Source: an uncultured Oscillospiraceae bacterium (lineage in GTDB: Bacteria > Bacillota > Clostridia > Oscillospirales > Oscillospiraceae). Taken from it: a stretch of DNA of 8,113 bases. Under the pieces are notes generated by a model. It made no database searches. It was not told the origin of the DNA and saw only the letters and a program-made list of their open reading frames with translations. Below, one piece after another: positions 1 to 5,120 of this stretch. Location of the stretch: positions 1 through 8,113 of the forward strand of contig CAJTSQ010000061.1 in NCBI GenBank assembly GCA_910578735.1. Direction: 5' to 3'. Positions within the stretch are counted from its first letter, which is position 1. Each line of letters begins with the position of its first letter. A program made the position numbers and the translations under genes.

Positions 1-37
1 GCCAGCCCCTGTGCCCCAGGGACTTGGCGGGTTTTTT
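1..37 (+). terminator. Probable Rho-independent terminator of an upstream gene, cut by the window edge
   Basis: CCCTG (7-11) pairs with CAGGG (17-21), and the outer GCCA (1-4) pairs with TGGC (25-28). Six T residues follow at 32-37. The right side continues with CGGG before the T run, so the left arm probably starts a few bases before the window. No coding sequence reads into it here, so its gene cannot be named. It separates the upstream unit from the regulator operon. Confidence 0.55.
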
Positions 38-55
38 GGTAGACATTTGGTAGAC
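35..55. repeat. Short tandem direct repeat, 10-bp unit at 11-bp period
   Basis: TTTGGTAGAC occurs at 35-44 and again at 46-55, one base apart. It begins inside the T run of the upstream terminator. No function is recognised. It could be a slippage duplication or a footprint of a past insertion or excision. Confidence 0.6.
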
Positions 56-117
56 GAGGAGGGAGAAATTTACACAAAAATTCTATATACACTTAAAGCA
101 GGATTGAAAATTTCAGA

Positions 118-190
118 AAAATGTAAAGTTCGCTTGACACAAAATGTAAAGCGTGCTATACTACAGATAATAAAGCATGCTTTACTTTTA
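118..190. promoter_or_regulatory. Candidate operator array (GTAAAG boxes) around the regulator promoter
   Basis: AAAATGTAAAG occurs perfectly at 118-128 and 141-151, a 23-bp offset that places both on nearly the same face of the helix. A third, inverted copy (CTTTACTTTTA, 9 of 11 matches) lies at 180-190. GTAAAGCGTGC (146-156) also faces GCATGCTTTAC (175-185) as an inverted repeat with one mismatch, bracketing the -10 box and start site. TAAAGCATGCTTTA (171-184) is a perfect 14-bp palindrome just after the predicted start site. Copies upstream of -35, in the spacer and at the start site suit a repressor, most simply the HTH protein encoded next. The repeats are seen directly; the binding protein is inferred. 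Confidence 0.6.
134..162 (+). promoter_or_regulatory. Consensus sigma-A promoter of the regulator operon
   Basis: The -35 box TTGACA (134-139) is a perfect match. The -10 box TATACT (157-162) follows at the ideal 17-bp spacing, and transcription should start near 169-170. Such a strong core promoter, overlapped by repeated boxes, suggests an operon that is tightly repressed rather than weakly constitutive. Confidence 0.85.
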
Positions 191-203
191 TTTGTGCAAT
201 ATC

Positions 204-220
204 CCCGCCCCTGGGGCGGG
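204..220 (+). other. GC-only hairpin in the 5' leader of the regulator mRNA
   Basis: CCCGCCCC (204-211) and GGGGCGGG (213-220) form a perfect inverted repeat around one T. Allowing a three-base loop leaves seven G-C pairs. It lies about 35 nt into the predicted transcript and 15 nt before the ribosome site. No T run follows, so it is not a standard terminator. It may stabilise the 5' end or affect initiation. Confidence 0.5.
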
Positions 221-235
221 AACGCAAACCGTTTT

Positions 236-243
236 AAAGGAGG
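236..243 (+). promoter_or_regulatory. Ribosome binding site fixing the GTG start of the HTH gene
   Basis: AAAGGAGG lies 7 bases before GTG at 251. The same frame is open back to an ATG at 11, but that stretch contains the promoter and leader hairpin and cannot be coding. This site therefore decides the start. Confidence 0.85.
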
Positions 244-250
244 TGGTCCG

Positions 251-457
251 GTGACCAACCGAATCGCTGAGCTGCGCAAGGCGCGGAAAATCTCTCAGGC
301 CGAGCTGGCCGACGGGGTGGATGTCACCCGGCAGACCATCATCTCTCTGGAGAGCGGCCGGTATAACGCCTCCCTGCTGCTGGCCCATAAGATTGCCAGG
401 TATTTCGGGCTGACCATCGAGGAAGTATTTCTGTTTGAAGAGGAGGAGACGTCATGA
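251..457 (+). CDS. Small XRE/Cro-type helix-turn-helix transcriptional regulator
   Basis: This 68-aa protein is almost entirely one HTH_3 DNA-binding domain (about residues 4-58). Its helix-turn-helix lies in SQAELADGVDVTRQTI, with recognition helix around TRQTIISLE. The stretch RYNASLLLAHKIARYFGLTIEEVF follows the pattern of the compact YozG/YgzD-like regulators of Firmicutes (usual form RQTISAIE..KYNPSLELAFKIA), and an acidic tail follows. There is no ligand or protease domain. GTG is the start because a strong ribosome site precedes it by 7 bases. Its stop overlaps the next ATG (ATGA), so the two are translationally coupled. In this family such regulators usually repress their own operon with adjacent membrane proteins. 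The GTAAAG boxes at the promoter are the likely targets (inference). The inducing signal cannot be seen. Confidence 0.93.
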   Translation: MTNRIAELRKARKISQAELADGVDVTRQTIISLESGRYNASLLLAHKIARYFGLTIEEVFLFEEEETS

Positions 458-858
458 TTTATCGAAAAACAACCCTGTTCGAGCAGGGACTCAACTGTAT
501 CATCCTGCTGTCTATGGGAATCTCCCTTGCGCCATTTTTGCCTCCTGGAATAAAAAACAAGCTATTCACGGTTCAAATTCTCCTCTTGATTGCTGTCCTC
601 GCCGCCAGTATATACCACGATGCCAAGCACGGCAAGGAGAAGATTAAACGGGAGCAAAAGGACGAGCGCAACCAGATGATCTTAGAGCGGTCTGCCTGGT
701 ACTGCCACCAGGTGGAGGACTGGCTCTTGCTGGTACTTTTCGTGGTGTTCGCTCTGCACCTGGACAATCGCTTCATCGCCTATACCCTGTACTGGGTTTT
801 GATCGGGCGGCATATCCTCTCCTTCTGCATCCGCTGGTGGCTGAACCGAAAATATTAA
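454..858 (+). CDS. Four-helix membrane protein with cytoplasmic DERN motif (DUF2178-like), first of three
   Basis: The 134-aa protein has four predicted membrane segments at about residues 13-30, 37-54, 88-104 and 107-127. A strongly basic loop (KHGKEKIKREQK) between segments 2 and 3 should be cytoplasmic, placing both ends inside. The loop ends in D70-E-R-N, followed by an amphipathic stretch with the pattern DERNxxIxxRSA. The same block occurs in the next two proteins and resembles predicted-membrane-protein families such as DUF2178, whose function is unknown. AGGAGG at 441-446 lies 7 bases before ATG, and the start overlaps the regulator stop (ATGA). There are no signs of transporter or enzyme residues. 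Possible roles are sensing or modulating the membrane state, or immunity to a membrane-active compound; both are speculative. Confidence 0.85.
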   Translation: MIYRKTTLFEQGLNCIILLSMGISLAPFLPPGIKNKLFTVQILLLIAVLAASIYHDAKHGKEKIKREQKDERNQMILERSAWYCHQVEDWLLLVLFVVFALHLDNRFIAYTLYWVLIGRHILSFCIRWWLNRKY

Positions 859-864
859 AACTGT

Positions 865-870
865 GAGGTG
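865..870 (+). promoter_or_regulatory. Ribosome binding site that places the second membrane gene at ATG 877
   Basis: GAGGTG lies 6 bases before ATG 877. An in-frame GTG at 868 lies within this site and so cannot be the start. Confidence 0.7.
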
Positions 871-876
871 TTTGGT

Positions 877-1293
877 ATGAAAAAATTTTGTAAAAAAGTG
901 GCCCCCTATGTGGTGTTCGTGGCGGCCTGGGTTCTGATTCTGACCACGTTCCTGCTGGGGGAGCGGATCAAGGAGCGGCTCAGCCTTGTTCTGTTTACGC
1001 TAGGCGGGGTCCTTTTGGGCTTTGGCGCGGTGGGAATTGCGCTAAGCCGCATCCGGATGTCCCCGGAGCAGCAAAAGGAGTATGAGCGGGGCGAACACGA
1101 TGAACGGAACGTGGCCATCCGGGAGAAGGCGGCCATGTCCTCCTGGTACTGGACGCTGTACATGCTGTGGGCGGCGTTTATGGTCATCCAGATTTTCGTA
1201 GGCGGGTTGTGGGGCGTGGCGGTGTCGGTGGTAATCGTCCTCCACTGCACCTTCTATATGATCAACATTCACCGCTGGAACAAGAAGATATGA
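877..1293 (+). CDS. Four-helix membrane protein with cytoplasmic DERN motif (DUF2178-like), second of three
   Basis: The 138-aa protein begins with a basic N-terminus (MKKFCKK). Four predicted membrane segments follow at about 9-28, 36-58, 90-108 and 110-130, and the C-terminal tail is basic (HRWNKKI). The charged central loop carries D75-E-R-N in the block HDERNVAIREKAA, which lines up without gaps with the loops of the genes on either side. A 5' gap of 18 bases follows the previous stop. AGGAGG of the next gene overlaps its own stop codon. This is the most typical DUF2178-like member of the trio, because its block has the full DERNxxIxxKAA form. The biochemical function is unknown. The trio probably arose by local duplication, with sequence outside the motif almost fully diverged. 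Confidence 0.85.
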   Translation: MKKFCKKVAPYVVFVAAWVLILTTFLLGERIKERLSLVLFTLGGVLLGFGAVGIALSRIRMSPEQQKEYERGEHDERNVAIREKAAMSSWYWTLYMLWAAFMVIQIFVGGLWGVAVSVVIVLHCTFYMINIHRWNKKI

Positions 1294-1304
1294 GGAGGAA
1301 TTGA

Positions 1305-1769
1305 ATGTTGATAAAAGCAATGCTGACGGGAAGCGGGGACTATGGAAAGTCCCTGAAGCAGCGCCGGTGGGCGGCGATTGGGATGCTGTGCATTGGCCTG
1401 GTGGGCTTTGCCTGCTGGTTTTTTCTGGTGCCGGACAGCCATCTGTCCGACCACGCCCAGGGCTTCTACCTGGGGGCGGCCAGCGGTATCACCGCCGGGG
1501 CTCTGATTCTTTTTATCCGCACGCAATACCTGCTCACCCATCCCCAGGCTCAGCGGAAGGCCAAAATCAAAGAGACGGACGAACGGGAAATGCACATCAT
1601 GCGCACCGCCGCGCAAATGGCGGGTGGACTCACCATTTTCGGGGTGGCGCTGTCCCTGTTCATCGTCCTGCCCCTGAGCATGGAGGCCTACTACGCCCTG
1701 GTGGGGGTCGTATTCTTCTACGCCACCGTCTTTTTCCTGTCCAGCCTGTGGCTGTCCGGAAAGCTGTGA
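1305..1769 (+). CDS. Four-helix membrane protein with DERE motif (DUF2178-like), third of three
   Basis: The 154-aa protein has predicted membrane segments at about 22-42, 52-72, 104-124 and 127-150. The cytoplasmic loop between the second and third is basic (RKAKIK) and carries D92-E-R-E in TDEREMHIMRTAA. This matches the motif of the two preceding proteins except that Asn is replaced by Glu. The N-terminus is about 15 residues longer than in its siblings and is hydrophilic and basic. AGGAGG (1293-1298) sits 6 bases before the ATG and overlaps the upstream stop. Its own stop TGA is embedded in GTGA, where the pseudouridine synthase starts. Function is unknown. With its siblings it may form a hetero-oligomer in the membrane; this is inferred only from tight operon structure and shared fold. 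Confidence 0.83.
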   Translation: MLIKAMLTGSGDYGKSLKQRRWAAIGMLCIGLVGFACWFFLVPDSHLSDHAQGFYLGAASGITAGALILFIRTQYLLTHPQAQRKAKIKETDEREMHIMRTAAQMAGGLTIFGVALSLFIVLPLSMEAYYALVGVVFFYATVFFLSSLWLSGKL

Positions 1770-2656
1770 GCCGCCGGCTGGAGCTGACCGTCACGCCGGA
1801 GCTGGCGGGTATCAAGGTGGATACTTTACTGAAACGCCATTTGCAGCTGTCCGGGACGGTGGTGCGGCGGATCAAGTGGCTGGAGGACGGTATCCTGGTG
1901 GACGGCGTCCGGGTCCGCACCGACTTTCGTCCGGCGGCGGGACAGGTGCTGTCGGTACGGCTGTCCAACCCGGAGCGGAACAGCGGTATCGTCCCCGCCC
2001 CCGGGCCGCTGGATATCGTCTATGAGGATGAGGACCTGATTGTTTTGAACAAGGCTCCAGGAGTGTCTGTCCACCCAGGGCCGGGGCACTTTGATGATAC
2101 ATTAGGTAATTTTCTGGTGCATTATTACGAAAATTCGGGGCAGGAGGCGGATTTTCACCCCGTCCACCGGCTGGACCGGGGGACCTCTGGCCTGCTGGTT
2201 GCCGCCAAGCACCCCCACGCGCAGGAGGTGCTGAAAAAGCAGCTCCACACCCCGGAGTTCCGCCGGGTCTACCTGGCGGTGTGTGAGGGCGTGCCCGACC
2301 CGTCCTCCGGGGTAATCGACGCCCCTCTGGGGCCGAAGCCGGGTTCCCTTATGGAACAGATGGTCCGGCCCGACGGCAAGCCCGCCCGGACAAGGTACGG
2401 GGTTCTTCGGCGCTGGGGGGAGCGAGCCCTGGCACACCTGGAGCTGGAGACCGGCCGCACCCATCAGATCCGGGTCCATATGGCCCACATCGGGCACCCC
2501 CTCACCGGGGATTTTCTCTACGGGACAGAGGACAAAGCCCTAATTGGCCGTCCGGCCCTCCACGCGGGGTATCTGTCCTTCCTCCATCCCATTACAAAAG
2601 AGAAGCTGCAATTTTCCGTCCCACTGCCGGAGGATATGGCCCGGCTGAAGCTGTAA
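1766..2656 (+). CDS. RluA-family (RluD-like) 23S rRNA pseudouridine synthase
   Basis: The 296-aa protein isomerises uridine to pseudouridine in structured RNA, probably 23S rRNA. Residues about 13-70 look like an S4-type RNA-binding domain, with LSGTVVRRIKWLEDGILVDG followed by the VRV..F....G..L segment. The catalytic domain starts at YEDEDLIVLNKAPGVSVHPG (86-105). HRLDRGTSGLL (134-144) carries the catalytic Asp137. RTHQIRVHMAHIGHPLTGD (231-249) is the second hallmark motif, and LHAGYLSFLHP (265-275) the third. All family motifs are intact and the length is normal. GTG 1766 is chosen because it overlaps the stop of the membrane gene (GTGA) and starts at the beginning of the homology. Only a weak GGAAAG site precedes it, so translation probably depends on coupling. 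The frame stays open upstream through the preceding gene, but that part is not protein-like. The exact target uridine cannot be told from sequence. Confidence 0.92.
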   Translation: MSRRLELTVTPELAGIKVDTLLKRHLQLSGTVVRRIKWLEDGILVDGVRVRTDFRPAAGQVLSVRLSNPERNSGIVPAPGPLDIVYEDEDLIVLNKAPGVSVHPGPGHFDDTLGNFLVHYYENSGQEADFHPVHRLDRGTSGLLVAAKHPHAQEVLKKQLHTPEFRRVYLAVCEGVPDPSSGVIDAPLGPKPGSLMEQMVRPDGKPARTRYGVLRRWGERALAHLELETGRTHQIRVHMAHIGHPLTGDFLYGTEDKALIGRPALHAGYLSFLHPITKEKLQFSVPLPEDMARLKL

Positions 2657-2694
2657 ATTCTGACAAAAAAGCTCTGGTAATCCTGCCTCTCTTG

Positions 2695-2703
2695 TGGTAC
2701 AAT
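2695..2703 (+). promoter_or_regulatory. Extended -10 promoter of pgcA
   Basis: TGGTACAAT matches an extended -10 element (TGn plus TACAAT at 2698-2703). No good -35 box is present 17 bases upstream (TGGTAA at 2675-2680). No terminator separates the pseudouridine synthase gene from pgcA, so read-through from the operon is also possible. Confidence 0.5.
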
Positions 2704-2726
2704 GGTAAATGTAAATTTTTAGCCGC

Positions 2727-2733
2727 AGGAGGT
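2727..2733 (+). promoter_or_regulatory. Ribosome binding site fixing the pgcA start
   Basis: AGGAGGT ends 9 bases before ATG 2743. The pgcA frame is open back to a TTG at 2692, but that codon lies in the promoter and this site lies inside the extension, so ATG 2743 is the start. Confidence 0.75.
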
Positions 2734-2742
2734 AATGTTATT

Positions 2743-4458
2743 ATGTCCTATCGTGATACTTATGAAGCCTGGCTTGCCAGTCCTGTCCTCTCGGATGCGG
2801 AGAAGGCGGAATTGGAGGCCATCAAAAACGACGAGAAGGAGATTGAGTCCCGTTTCTTTGACCAACTGTCCTTCGGCACCGCCGGACTGCGGGGCACCAT
2901 GGGGTTGGGCACCTACCGCATGAACATCTATACCGTCCGCCACGCCACCCAGGCCTTTGCCCAGGTGATTCTGGCCGAGGGGCCCGAGGCGGTGCAGCGG
3001 GGGGTGGCCATCTGCTTCGACTGCCGGAACCACTCCGACGAGTTCGCCGCCGCCGCCGCCCAGGTCATGGCCTGCAACGGTATCCCAGTGCGGCTGTTTG
3101 AGTCCCTGCGCCCCACTCCGGAGTTGTCCTTCGCCATTCGGGAGTACGGCTGCATCGCCGGCATCAACGTCACCGCCAGCCACAACCCCAAAGAGTACAA
3201 CGGCTACAAAGTCTACTGGGAGGACGGCGCCCAGCTGCCCCCCCAGCACGCGGACGAGGTGGCCAAGATCATGCGGGAGCTGGACATGCTCACCGGCCCC
3301 CTGCTGGGCTGTGCCGCCCCTGCCCCCATCACCAAAATGGGAGCGGAGACTGACGAGAAGTTCCTGGCCAACGTCATGGACCAGGTCAACGACAGGGCCG
3401 CGGTGGAGAAGGTGGCGGACACCTTCAAGATGGTATACACCCCCTTCCACGGCACCGGCCACAAGCTCATCCCCGAGGCGCTGAAGCGGCTGGGGATGAA
3501 GCAGGTCATCTGCGTCCCCGAGCAGATGGTGATCGACGGCAACTTCCCCACGGTGGTATCCCCCAACCCGGAGAACCCGGAGGGCTTTGCTCTGGCGGTG
3601 GAGATCGCCAAGAAGGAGGGGGCCGACTTCATCCTGGGCTCCGACCCGGACGCCGACCGGGTGGGCATCATGGTGAACACAGGAAACGGCGAATTCAAGG
3701 TACTCACCGGAAACCAGACCGGCGTGCTGCTGCTGGACTATCTGATCGGCGCGATGAAGCGGGTGGGCAAGCTGCCCGAAAAGCCTGTGGCGCTGAAGAC
3801 CATCGTTACCACCGAGATGGCCCGGAAGGTGGCCGAGGTCAACGGGCTGAAGTGCTTTGACACCTTCACCGGCTTTAAGTTCCTGGCCCAGAAGAAGGAT
3901 CAGCTGGAGAACAGCGGCGAGGGGAATGTGATTATGTCCTATGAGGAGAGCTACGGCTACATGCTGGGCTCCTTTGTCCGGGACAAGGACGCGGTCACCG
4001 CCTCGGTGGCCCTGTCCGAGATGGCCGCCTGGTACGCCGGGCAGGGGATGACCCTGTACGACGCCCTGCTGGCCCTGTATGAGAAGTATGGCTATTACGG
4101 CGAAAAGACCATGAACCTGGTCATGCCCGGCCTGGACGGCCTGAAAAAGATGGCCGAGCTGATGGCAAACCTCCGGCAGAATCCCCCCACGGAGATCGCC
4201 GGCGTGGCCGTCAAGGAGCAGAAGGATTACAAGGACGGCAGCGTGGTCTGTGTGGAGTGCGGCGAGAAGTCCGCTATGGAGCTGTCCGGGTCCAACGTCC
4301 TGCGCTACGAAATGTCCGACGGCACCAGCCTGATCGTCCGGCCCTCCGGCACCGAGCCAAAGGTCAAGGTCTACATCCTGGCCAACGGCGCCACCAGGGA
4401 GGAGTGCGATGCCAAGGTGGCCAAGTACGCCGCCTGGGCCGATAGCCTGAAGGGATAA
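2743..4458 (+). CDS. pgcA: Phosphoglucomutase/phosphomannomutase (alpha-D-phosphohexomutase, PgcA type)
   Basis: The 571-aa cytoplasmic enzyme interconverts glucose-6-phosphate and glucose-1-phosphate, feeding UDP-glucose, glycogen and cell-wall polymer synthesis; some relatives also act on mannose or ribose phosphates. The N-terminal SFGTAGLRGTMGLGTYRMN is the substrate-entry signature. TASHNP carries the phosphoserine Ser146. The Mg-binding loop DPDADR is at 301-306, with Asp301, Asp303 and Asp305. The sugar-recognition loop EESYGY is at 401-406. The C-terminal phosphate-binding loop RPSGTEPK is at 533-540. All four domains are therefore complete. Length and motif spelling fit the Bacillus PgcA/human PGM2 branch rather than GlmM or AlgC (about 450 aa). 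It has its own promoter and terminator, so it is probably monocistronic or the distal gene of the preceding operon. Substrate preference between glucose and mannose phosphate is not certain. Confidence 0.95.
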   Translation: MSYRDTYEAWLASPVLSDAEKAELEAIKNDEKEIESRFFDQLSFGTAGLRGTMGLGTYRMNIYTVRHATQAFAQVILAEGPEAVQRGVAICFDCRNHSDEFAAAAAQVMACNGIPVRLFESLRPTPELSFAIREYGCIAGINVTASHNPKEYNGYKVYWEDGAQLPPQHADEVAKIMRELDMLTGPLLGCAAPAPITKMGAETDEKFLANVMDQVNDRAAVEKVADTFKMVYTPFHGTGHKLIPEALKRLGMKQVICVPEQMVIDGNFPTVVSPNPENPEGFALAVEIAKKEGADFILGSDPDADRVGIMVNTGNGEFKVLTGNQTGVLLLDYLIGAMKRVGKLPEKPVALKTIVTTEMARKVAEVNGLKCFDTFTGFKFLAQKKDQLENSGEGNVIMSYEESYGYMLGSFVRDKDAVTASVALSEMAAWYAGQGMTLYDALLALYEKYGYYGEKTMNLVMPGLDGLKKMAELMANLRQNPPTEIAGVAVKEQKDYKDGSVVCVECGEKSAMELSGSNVLRYEMSDGTSLIVRPSGTEPKVKVYILANGATREECDAKVAKYAAWADSLKG

Positions 4459-4463
4459 CATAC

Positions 4464-4503
4464 AAAAAAGCCCGCTTCCTATTGGACGGAAGCGGGCTTT
4501 TTT
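4464..4503. terminator. Strong terminator after pgcA, symmetric on both strands
   Basis: GCCCGCTTCC (4470-4479) pairs perfectly with GGAAGCGGGC (4488-4497) around an 8-base loop. Six A residues precede the stem (4464-4469) and six T residues follow (4498-4503), so it reads as a terminator in either direction. It lies 5 bases after the pgcA stop. Confidence 0.93.
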
Positions 4504-4612
4504 GCGCCTGTTTTTGGGCGCAGTGATTCCTCATTTCCAATAAATGTATGGAAACGTACCACATCGAGGGGATTGCCCGTATATATGGAATCCATTTTAA
4601 GGAGGAATCATT
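4504..4612. other. Intergenic region between pgcA and the orphan gene: two weak inverted repeats, no clear promoter
   Basis: TGCGCC (4503-4508) and GGCGCA (4517-4522) form a second small hairpin directly after the terminator T run, with no T run of its own. TTTCCA (4534-4539) and TGGAAA (4549-4554) form a 6-bp inverted repeat around nine AT-rich bases, a size compatible with a dimeric regulator site. TATATA at 4580-4585 could be a -10 box, but no TTGACA-like element lies 16-18 bases upstream. A strong ribosome site (AAGGAGG, 4599-4605) serves the next gene. Confidence 0.4.
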
Positions 4613-5065
4613 ATGCCAACCAATCACACAGAACATTACAGCCTGTCCCAGTGGGAGGCGGAGGACAAGGTCCTGCGGACCGACTTCAACGAGGACAACG
4701 CCAAAATCGACAGGGCCCTGGCGGCGGCAGACCGCCGGGCGGACGGCCTGGAGCAGTCGCTGGCTAATCAGGCCGGACAGATTGCCAGGCTGGGCAACTG
4801 CCAGATTTACACGGCACAGTATACCGGCGAGGGCAAAAGCCCCATCACCCACACCTTTCCCCATAAGCCTTGGCTGATTACTGTCACTTGCCTGGAGGGC
4901 GGGACGATGATATTCTGGCCGGGGCTGCCGTCTTTACCCGAAAACAGATACGTCACCTTCACCTGGGAGGGCAACATTGTCACTTGGAGCGGACCGCTGA
5001 TTGAGGGTATGGCCTCCCAAGGGCGGCATTATCAGATTATTGCGTTACTGGACATGTCAGAGTAA
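4613..5065 (+). CDS. Orphan phage tail-fibre-like protein
   Basis: The 150-aa protein has three visible parts. Residues 8-35 (HYSLSQWEAEDKVLRTDFNE, then DNAKIDRAL) match the opening seen in many tail or tail-fibre proteins of Clostridia prophages (typical form LNQWE..D.v...DFN.DNAKID.AL). Residues 29-61 are alanine-rich and helical, a likely coiled coil. Residues 66-148 are beta-rich with YTGEGKS, FPHKPWLITV, TFTWEGNIVTWSG and HYQIIALLDM, resembling the C-terminal tail-fibre module (YTGTG..., SWSGNTVSW..., YYYVAIG). There is no signal peptide. Start ATG follows AAGGAGG by 7 bases. No other phage gene is nearby, and it sits between terminators. It may be a remnant of a prophage, a domesticated structural protein or a stand-alone protein of unknown role. 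The family assignment rests on remembered motif patterns, not a search. Confidence 0.7.
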   Translation: MPTNHTEHYSLSQWEAEDKVLRTDFNEDNAKIDRALAAADRRADGLEQSLANQAGQIARLGNCQIYTAQYTGEGKSPITHTFPHKPWLITVTCLEGGTMIFWPGLPSLPENRYVTFTWEGNIVTWSGPLIEGMASQGRHYQIIALLDMSE

Positions 5066-5071
5066 GTAAAA

Positions 5072-5098
5072 GGCCCCCGGGCTTTCGCCCGGGGGTGG
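5072..5098. terminator. GC-rich terminator hairpin shared by convergent genes, best on the minus strand
   Basis: CCCCCGGGC (5074-5082) and GCCCGGGGG (5087-5095) form a perfect 9-bp stem. On the minus strand the loop is GAAA, a stable GNRA tetraloop, and the stem is followed by CCTTTT, so it suits termination of the S-layer gene that ends at 5121. On the plus strand the loop is TTTC and the downstream T run is poor (TGGTTTA), so termination of the orphan gene would be weaker. Confidence 0.8.
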
Positions 5099-5120
5099 TT
5101 TATCAGCGTGTGCCTTAAAA

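Noticed and set aside
11..250. 80-residue N-terminal extension of the HTH regulator
   Set aside because: It would span the terminator tail, the promoter, the operators and the leader hairpin. A strong ribosome site precedes GTG 251.
868..876. GTG 868 as start of the second membrane gene
   Set aside because: The codon lies within the GAGGTG ribosome site that serves ATG 877.
1301..1765. 155-residue N-terminal extension of the pseudouridine synthase
   Set aside because: This stretch overlaps the third membrane gene out of frame, has no family similarity, and homology starts exactly at GTG 1766.
2719..4461. 580-codon open frame antisense to pgcA
   Set aside because: It mirrors the whole of a confidently identified gene. 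Its translation is rich in Gly, His, Leu and Val with no domain, as expected from GC-rich third positions that avoid reverse-strand stops.
4503..4522. Second hairpin after the pgcA terminator taken as another terminator or small RNA
   Set aside because: The stem is only 6 bp with an 8-base loop and no following T run, and no promoter can be assigned to it.
4613..5065. Part of an integrated prophage
   Set aside because: No integrase, att site, capsid, portal or lysis gene is visible on either side; only this single tail-like gene is present.
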